Made by a program: the position numbers and the translations under genes. This document shows positions 1-10,826 of a DNA stretch of 64,000 bases, piece by piece. The stretch is taken from NCBI RefSeq assembly GCF_003144245.1, contig NW_020289975.1:496001-560000 (forward strand). Direction: 5' to 3'. The notes under the pieces were generated by a model that had not been told where the DNA came from, did not search any database, and was given only the letters and a program-made list of their open reading frames with translations. The DNA is from Jaminaea rosea (lineage: Eukaryota > Basidiomycota > Exobasidiomycetes > Microstromatales). The number at the start of each line of letters is the position of its first letter. Position 1 is the stretch's first letter.

Positions 1-2910
1 GAGCGTCTCGACCAGCCTGCCCAGAGATTGAGGGTCCTTCGCCGACACGGAGGTGACTATGCTTTGCAGCAATGAGCCGGTCATATGACGGGAAAGGATG
101 AGATGCTTGAGGGCAAGCTGAAAGAGGCGCGTGCTAACTAGGAGGAGGCTCTCGCTAGCGCTTGCCTTCTTCGAAGTCGCAAAGCTCGTCAAGCGCTGCG
201 CAAGAGCCTGTTGCGCCTTCTCGCTGAGCCCACCCTCCCGTGAAAGAAGAGAGCAGAGCCACTGCTTAATGGCGATCTCGTCTTGCTCTGTCGTATCGCC
301 CCTGTCTTTCACTTGCAGTGCTGAAAGGAGGAGACCCTCTCGTACGCTCGAGGGAAGGTATTGCACAGGCAGGTGCATCAAGGCAGGCAGCGCCTTCTCG
401 TCTCCCTGAATCGCAGCCACAGCCGCTTTTCTCCACCTCTTCATCTCCCAGAATTCGGCGCTCGAAACAATAGCGAGTGAGCTCGTCCTGTAATGCACAT
501 GGGAAGGCTTGAGAGTCGAGATGAGCAATCCCGCCAGCCGCTCCAGAGAGGCCTCATCGCATGCGTGCTCCAAGACAAGGATCCAACGGCGGGCAAGCAT
601 GTCCCAAAGTGGTGCCTGCGATGAGGTTTGCGCAGCGGCGTCGTCGCAGAGTCCTTGGACTGTACTTCTCCAGAAGGGAAGGACGGAGGCGGAGGTAAGG
701 TAGAAAGGATCCTCGACACCCCTCTCCAGAGCTTGTTCAGACTTGAAGAGGAGCATCCGTGCCATTTCCAGGCGCACCGTAGAGTCTTCATGGTTTGCGA
801 GAGCGGTGAAGAGCTCGAGCCAGAGGTCGTCCAGGATGTTGAAGTGGTCTCGAGATGTGGTAGCATCATTGGTCGATTGCTCAGAAGAAGATGCTTTCTG
901 TCCGGCACAGAGGCCACAATATGACCACAGAGCGCTAGCAACGACCTGGAATGCTTCTCTTGACTGCCCGCCAGCTGCCTTGTTAGACTTTGCGAACTTT
1001 GTTCGCTTCGTCTTGCCGCTATCTACTGAGCCGAGAGCGCTTTTGATGCATCGACGCAAGACTGAGACGATGCGTTCGAGGGAGGGAGACGCTGCTTCAA
1101 TGAGCGCAGCAGGGACCGGCAGAGATGCCACAATCGGGTGGGCGGTCTTGAGAAGGTTGGTCTGTCGGGCAAAAGGCGCCACAGGATCACCCTCATGGCC
1201 CCTCTTCATGCTAGGTGTCGAGGCTTCGTCCTCCGAGGATGAGTCGCATGCCATTTCGAGTGAAGTAGCCAGGTCTTGGAGCACCTCGACTATTTGCGTA
1301 GGCGGCAGCTGAACGCGCACGGCACGACCAATTGCTTTGTTGAACCACGTTGAGTCCAGAGCAGCTTCGTTGTCGAAGACAACGGCGTCGCACTGTGCAA
1401 TTGATCGTTGAATCAGCCGCAGGAGCTCCGGCAGCTCTTGCACCCTCGCAAATCCGTCGAACAGGTCGTTGAAGAGGCTCTGAACGCTCGAGCGGACGTC
1501 CGGAGAGATCGGCTTGCGCAGGACACACAGGATGATTGCACTAAGCTGCTCTCGGATTAGGTCCTGATCAAGCTTCCAGAGCAGCTTTAGGCTGGTGAGC
1601 GAATGCTCGTCTTTCAACTGTGTAATACCACCAGCTTCGAGAGTGGAGCGGACGGCGCCCATTGTCTTCCGCAGCATTGCGGACCATACCGGGGTCCTTG
1701 AGAGGTGGGCCGCGAGCCCGGTCTGTACTGTGATGTCCAACAGCTCCGAGCGAACAGCGATGACCTTGGCGCTTGCGTCGGGCGAGGACGTCAGGGCGAG
1801 GGCAGGCGCTAGCATGGCGTCTTGGAAGGCTTCGTACAAGCTCATTGCAGCAACTTCCGGCGCGATCGCTTCGTCTCCTTCGGTCGCCTCTGCATTGGCG
1901 GCTTTACGGGCATGGTTGCGCAGCGAGTTGGCCAAGTCGCTGCTGTGTAGCTTTGCGCTGCGGTACGCCGAACGAATCAGGCGAGGGAGGATGCTGACTG
2001 CTACTTCACTGCCTAAGTGTGCAATGGACCGAACGCAGTTTGGCGATGACGAGGACGCGGACGCCGGCAGTAGCTGAGAGCGAAGCGCATGGACGTTGAA
2101 GAGTGTGCTATCCGCCCACTGCCAGATGGTTTGCTGCAGGACATCGAAAAGCTCATCACTCTCGCTCAGCGCGGACATGCGAGTTGAGGCCTTCGCAAGC
2201 TCATCGATGTCCAATGCCTGCAGCGACTTGACGCTCAAGGCAGAATTTTCCAGCGCGGCCTCATTGAATGGCGCGTGCAAAGCTTGGAGAAGGGCAGCGA
2301 TGCCCGCGGCTGCTTCAGCATGCTTTTTTGACAGGTCGCTCGTCTTTTTACAGGCCGTAGTGAAGAATTCGTCGATGCTGGAGCGGGATGATGAGGAGAG
2401 ATGTGCTGCGACCTGGCCCAGCAGTGGGGCGATAGAAGTCGAGGCTGTTGGAAGACATGCCTGCGTACATGTGAAGTCGAGCTTAAGTAGGCATGATGAA
2501 ATAAGAAGGAGCGATTGCGGTGTCAGACGAGGGGAGAGCGCGGTATAGGATGCTCCCTTGAGCGCAGGCTCGTGGAGAAGCTCGGTAAGAAGATGCCAGT
2601 AGGCAGGTTGTCCGAGGGGTGACTTGGAAGAGATGTCCTGCTTAGCCTTGGAAGCCTGCTTCGCTGAATTGGAGAGTGTGTCCAGCACCCACTCGACGAG
2701 TAGTGGCGCCAGTCGAGGGATTTGTAGGCCTTGATGACGCTCGCGCCATGCCAAAGCGGCGAGGTCAATCTTTGGCAAGGCTGTATGCGAACAAGTCGCC
2801 TGGCCGACCTCAGCGCCGCCGCACTGCACTGGGTCTGCGGCGCCCTTGAGCTTCCTGATGAAAGCTTCGGACGTTGTGATGCCTAGAGATGCTAGACTGG
2901 CTCCCGCCAT
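1..2910 (-). CDS. Large helical protein, N-terminal part; possibly Urb2/Npa2-like pre-ribosome factor
   Basis: An uninterrupted minus-strand frame of 970 codons runs from the ATG at 2910 and leaves the window at its left edge, so the C-terminus is missing. I checked every codon and found no stop; an in-frame stop lies upstream near 3133-3135. The protein starts MAGASLASLGITTSEAF and is almost entirely leucine/alanine/serine-rich predicted helix, with no signal peptide, membrane segment or catalytic motif. The N-terminal pattern (a short Lys-Leu helix, then KIDLAALAWRERHQG and LLVEWVLDTL) resembles from memory the start of human URB2 (helix, LAHFAWISHQ, LLDWA). Urb2/Npa2 is a nucleolar factor of early 60S assembly. 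The diagnostic C-terminal Urb2 domain would lie outside the window, so the name is a hypothesis; another HEAT-like scaffold is possible. That a single-exon host gene is present here is much surer than its name. Confidence 0.7.
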   Translation of the reverse strand, partial: MAGASLASLGITTSEAFIRKLKGAADPVQCGGAEVGQATCSHTALPKIDLAALAWRERHQGLQIPRLAPLLVEWVLDTLSNSAKQASKAKQDISSKSPLGQPAYWHLLTELLHEPALKGASYTALSPRLTPQSLLLISSCLLKLDFTCTQACLPTASTSIAPLLGQVAAHLSSSSRSSIDEFFTTACKKTSDLSKKHAEAAAGIAALLQALHAPFNEAALENSALSVKSLQALDIDELAKASTRMSALSESDELFDVLQQTIWQWADSTLFNVHALRSQLLPASASSSSPNCVRSIAHLGSEVAVSILPRLIRSAYRSAKLHSSDLANSLRNHARKAANAEATEGDEAIAPEVAAMSLYEAFQDAMLAPALALTSSPDASAKVIAVRSELLDITVQTGLAAHLSRTPVWSAMLRKTMGAVRSTLEAGGITQLKDEHSLTSLKLLWKLDQDLIREQLSAIILCVLRKPISPDVRSSVQSLFNDLFDGFARVQELPELLRLIQRSIAQCDAVVFDNEAALDSTWFNKAIGRAVRVQLPPTQIVEVLQDLATSLEMACDSSSEDEASTPSMKRGHEGDPVAPFARQTNLLKTAHPIVASLPVPAALIEAASPSLERIVSVLRRCIKSALGSVDSGKTKRTKFAKSNKAAGGQSREAFQVVASALWSYCGLCAGQKASSSEQSTNDATTSRDHFNILDDLWLELFTALANHEDSTVRLEMARMLLFKSEQALERGVEDPFYLTSASVLPFWRSTVQGLCDDAAAQTSSQAPLWDMLARRWILVLEHACDEASLERLAGLLISTLKPSHVHYRTSSLAIVSSAEFWEMKRWRKAAVAAIQGDEKALPALMHLPVQYLPSSVREGLLLSALQVKDRGDTTEQDEIAIKQWLCSLLSREGGLSEKAQQALAQRLTSFATSKKASASESLLLVSTRLFQLALKHLILSRHMTGSLLQSIVTSVSAKDPQSLGRLVETL

Positions 2911-3453
2911 GCTGAGTGAGAGCGAATGTGCGGATGAGAGGAATAACAAGACGGAGTGACGGACTGCGAGGAACGAATGGCTCGACCAAAAATTGAGCGT
3001 CGCTTTCCCTGCTCCCGCTCCCACTCCCGCTCCTTCTGCCACGCGATCGGCTGTTCGGACGGAGGGGGCCGGCACTACCAAGCTCCCGAGACAATCGTCC
3101 CTGCCGTCATCTCTCCCACGAGCGAGCGATAGTCAAAACTCATATCACATCATAGCGAAAGCGGGCCGCACGCCTTCCTCCGCAACTTTGCTTCGCGGCA
3201 AGCATGGTCGCAGGATAATCGCAGGGCATGACCCAGGCTGGGAGGCAATGTGACCCAGACTCAACCGCACGGCAGCGGCACACGGCGGCGAGAGCAACCG
3301 TTGGCGGCAAATTGGCGAGTGCGGTATCCAACAGGACGGCAAGCGGCATGTTGAGGCCGCTGGCGTGAGAACCGCTATGGCTCGTCTGGGCATAAGAAGG
3401 CGCCCTTTCTGGTCTCTTGGCCTCCAGCCTTCATCAAATCTGAACAGCCAAGG
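2911..3453. promoter_or_regulatory. Shared upstream region of the Urb2-like gene and the first methyltransferase
   Basis: This 543-bp gap separates two divergent starts (2910 minus, 3454 plus), so it probably carries both promoters. There is a C-rich stretch near 3000-3040. I see no clear TATA box, no convincing reading frame and no repeat. Confidence 0.5.
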
Positions 3454-4592
3454 ATGACTACCCAAGTCGACAACGTCTTCAGCCCCGAGCAAGCCTACAT
3501 CGATTGGACGCAGTATGCCAGGGGACGTGCCCCTTACCAGAAGCGCATGTTTGACATCATCTACGACTATCACTCCAAGGGAGGCGCTGGCTGGGATCTC
3601 GTCATCGACCATGGGGCTGGCGATTGCACGCTGGCCCCTTTTCTCCTCCAACGCTTTAAGCATGTCGAAGCCACCGATGCCAGTGAGGCCCAGCTCAAGA
3701 TCGGCGAAGAACGTTTGAGGAAGGCTGGAATAGACGAGACCCGCCTGACGATTCGCACTTGCCCTGCTGGAAGCAATCCTGGGCCTGATGCCAGCGCTGA
3801 CATGGTCACGGCCGCCACCTGCGTGCACTTCTTTGACATTCCCGCGTTTTTGACCGACGCCGCTCGCCTTCTCAAGCCCGGCGGCACGCTCGCCATCTTC
3901 ACGAGTGGCGGAATCCCTGTGATCATCGACCGTGACCAGAGCGGCATGACGAAATTGTCTGCTACGGGTGAGATGCTGATGGAATGGTTCAGCAAAACGG
4001 TGATGACCGAGCTTGCGCGTGTAAGTGTAGCAGCATTCAGCGCGCAGCAGCCGCATTGCTTGGACAACCTGACACGTCCTTACCCTACAGCTGAGCCCCA
4101 AAGTGGCCAGTCAGCTCAACATCGACAAGATTGCCATTCCACCTGTCCACTTCGAGGCCGAGATGCGCTACGACTTGGGCGCGCAGGGCGCCGACAAGAA
4201 CGGCTACATCAAGCTGTGGAACACCTCTCCTGAAGATCGCAAGTTCGGCAAGGATGCCACGGTCGTCAAAGAACGTCCTCAGGATCCTCGCAAAGCCATC
4301 GTCTACCGCAACGACGTCACTTTTGAGGACCTTGACCGCTTCATCATCTCCATTGGGCGCGCCAAGGGTGAGGGCCGCGTGCCTTGGATCGATAGTCAGG
4401 AATGGAAGACCGCTCGCGCTGAGATGGTCAAGATGGCAGGTGGGGAGCACGTCAAGATGGAGGCTGTCTATGTGAGCAGGCTCGAGCGCTGCAATACGGT
4501 AGAGCCGCATTGACCGCTTGCCTCCCCTGGCATCCTCTCGTACACCCTCACAGCCCCTGACGATGCTCCTTGCCCGCAAGAAGAAGGCTTGA
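3454..4592 (+). CDS. SAM-dependent class I methyltransferase, tandem copy 1
   Basis: Three exons are inferred: 3454-4020, 4091-4471 and 4554-4592, giving 328 aa. Introns are 4021-4090 (GTAAGT...ACAG) and 4472-4553 (GTGAGC...ACAG). The N-terminal half is a Rossmann methyltransferase: motif I VIDHGAGDCT, an acidic post-I segment VEATDAS, then a motif resembling VTAATCVHFFD and LLKPGGTLAIF. The fold recalls yeast Tmt1/Crg1-type small-molecule methyltransferases; the substrate is unknown. The third exon is supported by the neighbouring paralogue, whose C-terminus SLILARKKDA matches MLLARKKKA here. Without splicing the second intron the protein would end at 4513 with an unrelated tail. No signal peptide is seen, so it is likely cytosolic. 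It sits 354 bp from copy 2 in the same orientation, indicating a tandem duplication. Confidence 0.88.
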
Positions 4593-4946
4593 TGGCGACG
4601 AAAGCTACCCTCGCCGCCATTTGCTATCGCCACTCCCGTATACACGTGACACCTTTCCAATAGAATTCAATCCACCCTCTCGATCTACTGCGTTCCTCGC
4701 AACCGCTGATGCGGCCCGTATGATCCGTTCAGCCTGATATTTGCCACGGTGGGATGAGACGGCACGGTCCGCTTCGGCCGCAGTTATGGAGGCAAGGCTT
4801 GGCTGCTGTTATTGCGTTCGTTATTCACCACGGACCGTGCGCTCCCATACCGTCCGAGCGCTGCATCTACGGCAGGCTCGAGCGCTTATTAGTTCTGCTC
4901 TCATTCAGTCTTAGCCTGTGCCCTGTCCCACCAAAGCATCCTCCCC
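4593..4946. other. Intergenic spacer between the tandem methyltransferases
   Basis: 354 bp between the end of copy 1 and the start of copy 2. It presumably holds the terminator of copy 1 and the promoter of copy 2. I see no extra gene and no evident TATA box. Confidence 0.5.
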
Positions 4947-6003
4947 ATGACGTCTCAAATCGACATCACCACTCTCAATATCTACGGCAAAGCAGGCGCA
5001 GAGAGCTGCGACTGGACCAAGTACATTTCAGGCCGCCAGCAGTACCCTGCCCGCCTGTACGACACCGTTTTTGCCTATCATCGCGGCGACTGGAAGGAGG
5101 TCATCGACTTCGGCGCTGGCGATTGCACGACGTCGGCTCAGCTGCTCAAGCGCTTCGACCATGTTGAGGCGACTGATCAGGCCGAGGAGCAGCTCAAGTT
5201 GGGTCAGGAGCGACTGCGCAAGGCTGGCATCGGAGAGGACAGACTCAGCATCAGGGTCTGTGAAGCTGGAAAGCACCCTGGCGAGGCGGGCAGCACGGAC
5301 ATGGTGACGGCCTCGACCTGTATCCACTTCTTCGACGTGCTTGCGTTCATGGAGGACGCGGCTCGTCTGCTCAAGCCTGGAGGAACACTGGCCGTCTGGA
5401 CCGGCGGATTTGCCCCCTACTTTGTCGAAGCTATCGACGGCAAGGCCAAGAAGTCGCCCTTGTTCGACATCTTCCACGGGTTCATGAAAGCAGGGATTGC
5501 TCCTGACATGGAGCAGGTGAGTGTCTTTGGCGGGACAGAGCAGCCGGTCACAGTGGCTGAAGCGCTCCTCTCGACGCCAGCATTCTCGTCGCGTCATGTA
5601 CCTGATCAACCTCGACAACATCGGCGTCCCTGCTCAACTCTTCAGTGACGAGACGCGCTACAACTTCCATCCACCCAAGGGCATCACCTTCTTGAACAAG
5701 ACGGAATGGCATGACGACAAGATGTACGCCGTTGGCCCACATGCCCAGGTGATCGACGATATCCCGACGCTGCTCCAGCAGTGCGCCATCTACCGTGACG
5801 ACTTTACGTTTGCTGATCTGGACAACTATGTCCTTACGGTGGCTCGTCCTCGCATCCATGGACCAAAGACGAAGCGCTACATCGACACCGACGAGTACAA
5901 GGCTGCGCGTGCCAAGATGGTCGAAGTAGCTGGTGGTGAGGACGCCAAGATGCAGGCCGTCTTCCCTATTTCGCTCATTCTGGCTCGCAAGAAGGATGCC
6001 TGA
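4947..6003 (+). CDS. SAM-dependent class I methyltransferase, tandem copy 2
   Basis: Two exons, 4947-5516 and 5581-6003, give 330 aa; the single intron 5517-5580 is 64 bp (GTGAGT...CCAG). Motif I is VIDFGAGDCT, followed by VEATDQAEEQLK and a run GQERLRKAGI shared nearly word for word with copy 1; the later segments VTASTCIHFFD and LLKPGGTLAVW also match. The intron sits at the same protein position as intron 1 of copy 1 (after residue 190 versus 189), which supports common descent. The equivalent of copy 1's second intron is absent. Divergence of the two proteins outside the motifs is substantial, so the duplication is not recent. Substrate is unknown; a small acid or lipid-like metabolite would be typical of the Tmt1/Crg1-like group. 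Confidence 0.9.
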
Positions 6004-6907
6004 GGCTACGTCGTAGCGTTGTCTTGATCTCCTTTATTGCTCGATTTTTTGACTACGTGCCTTCCATCTGAAAATCTCAAGAAAAAAAGAGGCGTGGGCT
6101 CGCCGCCCCCCTCACTCGTCCTGTCGCGCATGGGCTGTCGTGTGTCTCCGAGTTGGCTCGGCGTCTGCCGCCGCGCTCGTCTTCTGCCTGAGGAGCGGCG
6201 CTTCGGCCACGCAAATTTGCTTTCGCGCTCGAGCCAGCTCGAGCGGAGCAGGACGTGAGGACGACGTCTTGGAGACACCCCCTCTGCTCCCCTTCCCCCC
6301 CTTGCCTTCGCTACCACTACACCTCCCAGCCTGGCGATTCCACCCAGCCTTGAGCACCAGCTTCCTCGCTCACTCACGTGAGCTTGGCTGTCCACCTGAG
6401 AACAGCGCCTGCTCACGCTCAGTAATTGGGCCCTCCGAAGAGGACGACTCCGAAGTCGCATCCGCTTTTACCTTGGTCATCATCGCTACCGGCAACTGTT
6501 TCAGGTCGCGCGAATCCGACATAGCGTCGCAGTATCGCGTTTGAGCTCGCTCAGGCATAGCCATCTCTGAAGCTGCTCAACGACCTCGACGTCGGCTGCA
6601 CATCATCGACTGAGGAGAGCGATCACCAATCACCAATCCCACTCCCAATCCCAATCTTCCCCTCCCGCCGCCGCACGGTCCAGCGGTCCAACGCCATCAA
6701 GACGCACGGATCACTGCGGCTCGACCAGCAAGAACTTCTGTTCACGGTGCTCAGAGCTTGACAAGACGTTTGATCGACCTTGTTCGTCAATCATACACAT
6801 CATCATCATCGTCGTCGTCGTCGTCATTGCCGCCGTCATCACCACCAGCTCACCTCCAGTCATCGCCACACCCACGCGACGCGATTTGCATCCGCGCCAC
6901 CACGAAT
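6004..6907. promoter_or_regulatory. Upstream region and probable long leader of the C2H2 gene
   Basis: 904 bp between copy 2 of the methyltransferase and the C2H2 ATG. It contains short overlapping frames on both strands with no protein-like features, a repeated CAATCACCAATC/CCCAATCCCAATC-type stretch near 6625-6655, and a (CAT)n(CGT)n microsatellite at about 6797-6836. The frame of the C2H2 gene is open from about 6758 but lacks an ATG before 6908. Confidence 0.45.
6797..6836. repeat. CAT/CGT trinucleotide microsatellite
   Basis: About forty bases of consecutive CAT then CGT units in the leader upstream of the C2H2 gene. It is probably untranslated because no ATG precedes it in the open frame. 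Confidence 0.8.
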
Positions 6908-9877
6908 ATGTCCACTCGTCCATCAGCACCTGGTCCCGCTGCCTCCATCTCTTCACCACGTCTCGGACATCCGCCAGGGACTGGAAATCCACCTCCCTTT
7001 TCAACTGCCTCCCCTGGCGGATCCCCTCGTCACAGCTTCGCGCTGCCTGGCCACATGTCGCCCTACCGCGATTCCACATCGCGCTTCCCCCTTTCTGGCT
7101 TGGCAAGCCCTCGAGGTAGTGCACTGTCAAGGATGAATGAGCCTGGCGTACCTCACGCTTCTACGTCTACCAGCACCAACTACCCGACTTCGGCTTCAAG
7201 ACCAGTGTCTCCTGCTTCGGGCGATGAGGATGGCGATGGCAGGGGCAGAATCAGCCAAGTCAGGGGCGAAGAGTCCAGTCGCTTCTCGCGACCAAGCTCG
7301 CCACTTGGGGAGCAGGAGCTCGATGCAGCCAAAGGTGAGCAGATTGCACGTACACGCACTCAACTCAATCTTCTGACCTCTTCTTGTCCTCCCTTGACAG
7401 CCTTCTTCCCAGGACTGGCACGCGTAGCATCCACCGAGGACGCACGCTCCAATCCTCCTTCTCGACTGGCCAGTCCTCGCCGTGACCTCTTGCAGCGCAA
7501 CTCGCCTGCTGCCACCTCTCTACGCTCCGGTATCTTTGGCGGACGTGATGCGTCGCCTTGGTATCCCGAAGGCGGTCGCAACTCCCCTTTTGCATCCAGC
7601 TCGGCCAGAGATTTGCGCGGCGACGACGGGCGTGATGGCAGCGGCGACGAGCGTGACGGTGAGCCTAGTCGAGGCAAAGACCCTGCTTCGCGCCTTCGAG
7701 ACAGCGGTGCAGGCGAGCCCGAGCGCTACTCCTCGCCAGCAAGCTTCTATGCGCACCACGGACTTCAACTGCCTACAGCCACTTCGACCGCACTTCCATC
7801 AAGCGCATCGCGCGGTCAGCCAGCCTACTCGTCGCACGCTCCTTTCCATCCAACGGCAGCCCAGTACTACGCCTCTCGATCTGGCAGCCGCGGTGATGAT
7901 AGCAAGGTTGCACCACCCCCTCCCCCTCCCGGAGGAGGTGCCTACACCACGCAGCGCCCGGGTCCTCCCTCTTCGTACTATTATCCTCCTGGCGCAGCAT
8001 ATGCTACTGCTGGCAGCAGCCGAGGAGGTGGTTACCCACCCGCAGACCAGCATGCCGGCTCTGGCAATTATCTCGGGTACGCCATGCCCCCTGGCAGCTA
8101 CGACTATCAACAGCAGCAGCATGGTCAATATCCAGCCCCTCCCTATTATTCGCACCCTACTATGAGCTACCCTGGGTTGTCTCAAGCAGAGAGTCCCACC
8201 GAGCAAGATGACAAGGCCGCGGTCACTACTACGGGCAAGAAGCGCAAGGCTCGGGCCAGCGAAGGGGCCAGCAAGGCAGCCGGCGGCTCCACCGCTTCCG
8301 CACCTCGACGTAAGCGCAAAAACTCCGTGTCCAGTAGTGCCAATGACAGCTACGCCCCAGACCACGATGCTGGAGGTCCCAAGCTGCACAAGTGCGAGTC
8401 CTGCGAAAAGACCTTCAGCCGTCGTTCCGACCTCGCGCGTCACAATCGCATTCACACGGGCGAGCGCCCTTACCCTTGCACGCACCCGGGCTGCAACAAG
8501 TCCTTCCTACAGCGATCAGCGCTCACTGTCCACTCGCGCGTGCACAGCGGCGAGCGGCCGCATGAGTGCGAATTTCCTGGCTGTGGCAAGAAATTCTCCG
8601 ACTCGAGCTCGTTGGCTCGTCATCGTCGTACCCACTCGGGCAAGAGGCCCTATGTGTGCGAGTTTACGGGATGTGGCAAGATGTTCACCAGGAGGACGAC
8701 ACTCAATCGTCATGCGCGATGCCATGAGCCCGGATTCATCAAGCCTCCGCCGGGCAAGAGGGGCAGGCCCAGGAGGAAACCTTCTGGCGCAGATGGCGGA
8801 GAGGAGGACGAAGAAGATGAGGATGAGGAGTACGAGAGCTCCCAAGTTGGATCCGATGGAGAGGACGGGCCTGTTGGGGGGATCGGCGATCAGGACCAGC
8901 AGATGACCAGCGCGGCCGTTGCGGCTGTAGCGGCTTATCCTGGCGGCAACGCGCAGGAGCCTCCCCCTCTCCCACCAGCTGCACCCTCCGACGGCTCCCC
9001 TGTACCTGCTGCAGCTTCTACCGCAGCGCCGAGCTCCACGTCAAAGTCTTCGACCTCGCGGCCGGGCGGGGGCAAACAGCGTCGCCGACGTGCTTCCACC
9101 AATGCGCAGCGAGCAGCTGAGGCCCTCGCGCTGTTTGGTCACCCAGGCGATGCGGGTACAGGTGATGAGGGTGGGCCATTCTCGCCCTCGCCTGCACCTG
9201 TAGCTGACGTCCAGCCTCCGGGGCAGGCGCCACCTCAAAATCAGAGCAACATGATCGACCCCGCCCTGACCATGTCTACCAACACGTCTAGTGCGGGCCC
9301 TGCACCGGTCTCTTCTACCAGCAGCACTGACGCTGCAGGACAAGCGGAGGACGCCATCGCAGGATTGGGTATGCTCAATGTTCCGCGAGATGACACCGCC
9401 AATAACCCTAGCAGCTCTGTTGGGGAGTTGAGCGCTCCACCTGCATTGGCACCCGCGCCAACTGCTCTACCGTTTCCCACGGGCAATCACCTCACTGACC
9501 TGAGTGATGCGGCCGCACTGGCCCAGAATGAGGACTGGCCGCGTACCGTACCTTCGACTCCTAAGGCTAGTCAGACGCAGACGCCAAGCAGCAGTGGCAG
9601 CACGGCCACCACGACAGCCGCGGCTCCGGCCACGACGACCACGACAGCCGCCGGCCCCGGTCCTTCACCCCTTGCATCCACCGTAGCCACCAATCCCGCC
9701 ACCAGCGCGGCACGCGTAGCATCGCCCGCACCTCCTTCGGGTACGGCTTCCTTCCTTGCCTCGTCTGCACGCGGTCGTGCTCGTGGCTCGCCTGTCGTCG
9801 GGGCTACCAATACGGGCAAGGGGGACTCGAGGCCGGTCTCTAGGGCAGCTACGCCCTCTACTACGGCGAAGAAGTGA
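6908..9877 (+). CDS. C2H2 zinc-finger transcription regulator, four fingers, long disordered arms
   Basis: From the first in-frame ATG (6908) the frame is open for 989 codons; a probable intron at 7335-7400 (GTGAGC...GACAG, 66 bp) would give 967 aa. Four adjacent C2H2 fingers lie at about 8393-8725: the first is C-x2-C type (CESCEKTF), the next three C-x4-C type ([30 protein letters not shown]), with TGERPY/SGERPH/SGKRPY linkers. This is the classical DNA-binding arrangement, so a nuclear sequence-specific regulator is expected. The N-terminal arm is Ser/Pro-rich with SPR and poly-Pro motifs; after the fingers come basic [15 protein letters not shown] (AT-hook-like GRPRR), an acidic stretch [12 protein letters not shown] and Ala/Thr/Pro-rich sequence. 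I cannot assign an orthologue. The 66-bp intron has no stop, so unspliced message would still encode a full protein. Confidence 0.9.
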   Translation: MSTRPSAPGPAASISSPRLGHPPGTGNPPPFSTASPGGSPRHSFALPGHMSPYRDSTSRFPLSGLASPRGSALSRMNEPGVPHASTSTSTNYPTSASRPVSPASGDEDGDGRGRISQVRGEESSRFSRPSSPLGEQELDAAKGEQIARTRTQLNLLTSSCPPLTAFFPGLARVASTEDARSNPPSRLASPRRDLLQRNSPAATSLRSGIFGGRDASPWYPEGGRNSPFASSSARDLRGDDGRDGSGDERDGEPSRGKDPASRLRDSGAGEPERYSSPASFYAHHGLQLPTATSTALPSSASRGQPAYSSHAPFHPTAAQYYASRSGSRGDDSKVAPPPPPPGGGAYTTQRPGPPSSYYYPPGAAYATAGSSRGGGYPPADQHAGSGNYLGYAMPPGSYDYQQQQHGQYPAPPYYSHPTMSYPGLSQAESPTEQDDKAAVTTTGKKRKARASEGASKAAGGSTASAPRRKRKNSVSSSANDSYAPDHDAGGPKLHKCESCEKTFSRRSDLARHNRIHTGERPYPCTHPGCNKSFLQRSALTVHSRVHSGERPHECEFPGCGKKFSDSSSLARHRRTHSGKRPYVCEFTGCGKMFTRRTTLNRHARCHEPGFIKPPPGKRGRPRRKPSGADGGEEDEEDEDEEYESSQVGSDGEDGPVGGIGDQDQQMTSAAVAAVAAYPGGNAQEPPPLPPAAPSDGSPVPAAASTAAPSSTSKSSTSRPGGGKQRRRRASTNAQRAAEALALFGHPGDAGTGDEGGPFSPSPAPVADVQPPGQAPPQNQSNMIDPALTMSTNTSSAGPAPVSSTSSTDAAGQAEDAIAGLGMLNVPRDDTANNPSSSVGELSAPPALAPAPTALPFPTGNHLTDLSDAAALAQNEDWPRTVPSTPKASQTQTPSSSGSTATTTAAAPATTTTTAAGPGPSPLASTVATNPATSAARVASPAPPSGTASFLASSARGRARGSPVVGATNTGKGDSRPVSRAATPSTTAKK

Positions 9878-10826
9878 GCATTCGAGGTGTTTCGACACCA
9901 AGCGAATCAAAGGCGGAACCTCGTCTGCTCTGTGACGAAATCGATACCCCCTCTGCGTTCCTCCCCATCTTTCCGCATCATGACGACCACCCGTCTCCTT
10001 CATCAGCACCACTCCTTCTTGACCGCACAAGCTTCTCATCGTCCGTCGCGTTTTCCATCAAATATGTAGACTCTCGCGTGTACCGACCCGTTCCCTGTTT
10101 TCTGACCTGACTACTGTGAGATTCGGTCGAAATGTAAAGTGTCATGCAATCCACTGTTGCGCGTGCGAGACCGGCTAGGGTCGCGACGTGTCGTGCGCGA
10201 CTACCCCTGAAAGGAGCCATCTATCTCTGCTGGCGGCCGATGAAACTGTGGCGACTCATCTGCTTGTGCCGATGCGACTCTCACACAGTCCAATGCGGGG
10301 CCCGTTTCCCCCTTGATGGCACACGGCTGCAACTCGACGTCGACGCCGCGAGAGACACACGGCGGAGGAGGCCACGCGGAAGGTGGCCCCCCTCTCGCCG
10401 CTGGGATCACCCTCTCAACGTGCGCTAGGTCTTGCCGACCCGCAAACAAGGCGGACTGGGCGCGGCTTCCCCGCGCTAAATTGGCTCCACTGGTCCTCAC
10501 GTTGCCTCAACCCCTCGACCCCGAGTGTTGGTCTCGATGAGAGCATGGAGAGCACGATGCATCGAAGGAGGGGCTCACAACATGGTGGATGGAAGAGGAC
10601 GTCCGCGAGATGGTAAAACACTGGCCCCCTCACGCGATCAAGCGTATTCTCTTCTCCACCATCTGCTTCTCGTCTTGGCCGTTGAGCATTACAGAAAGCG
10701 GCCCGCAATCACACATCGCCCCGCCGAATCCACTCAAGAGCCGTAGCCGCCCTCGTCAGCGCCGCTTCCACCGCCGACCCTCTCTTTATCACCGCTGCGC
10801 TCTCAGTAGCCACCCATCGGCCCATC
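9878..10826. other. Intergenic region upstream of UGD1
   Basis: 949 bp without a recognisable gene. Short frames on both strands are Arg/Pro-rich and look non-coding. It should contain the terminator of the C2H2 gene and the promoter of the dehydrogenase gene. No repeat or RNA gene is evident. Confidence 0.5.

Noticed and set aside
4472-4513. Ending methyltransferase copy 1 at the unspliced stop 4511-4513
   Set aside because: The tail would be unrelated to copy 2, whereas splicing to 4554-4592 restores the shared ARKKKA ending.
6006-6544. Several 70-150 codon frames on both strands upstream of the C2H2 gene
   Set aside because: No conserved motif, mutually overlapping, typical of GC-rich noncoding DNA.
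7799-8485. Minus-strand frame of about 230 codons across the C2H2 gene
   Set aside because: Antisense shadow of the disordered arm and first finger; composition only reflects the coding strand.
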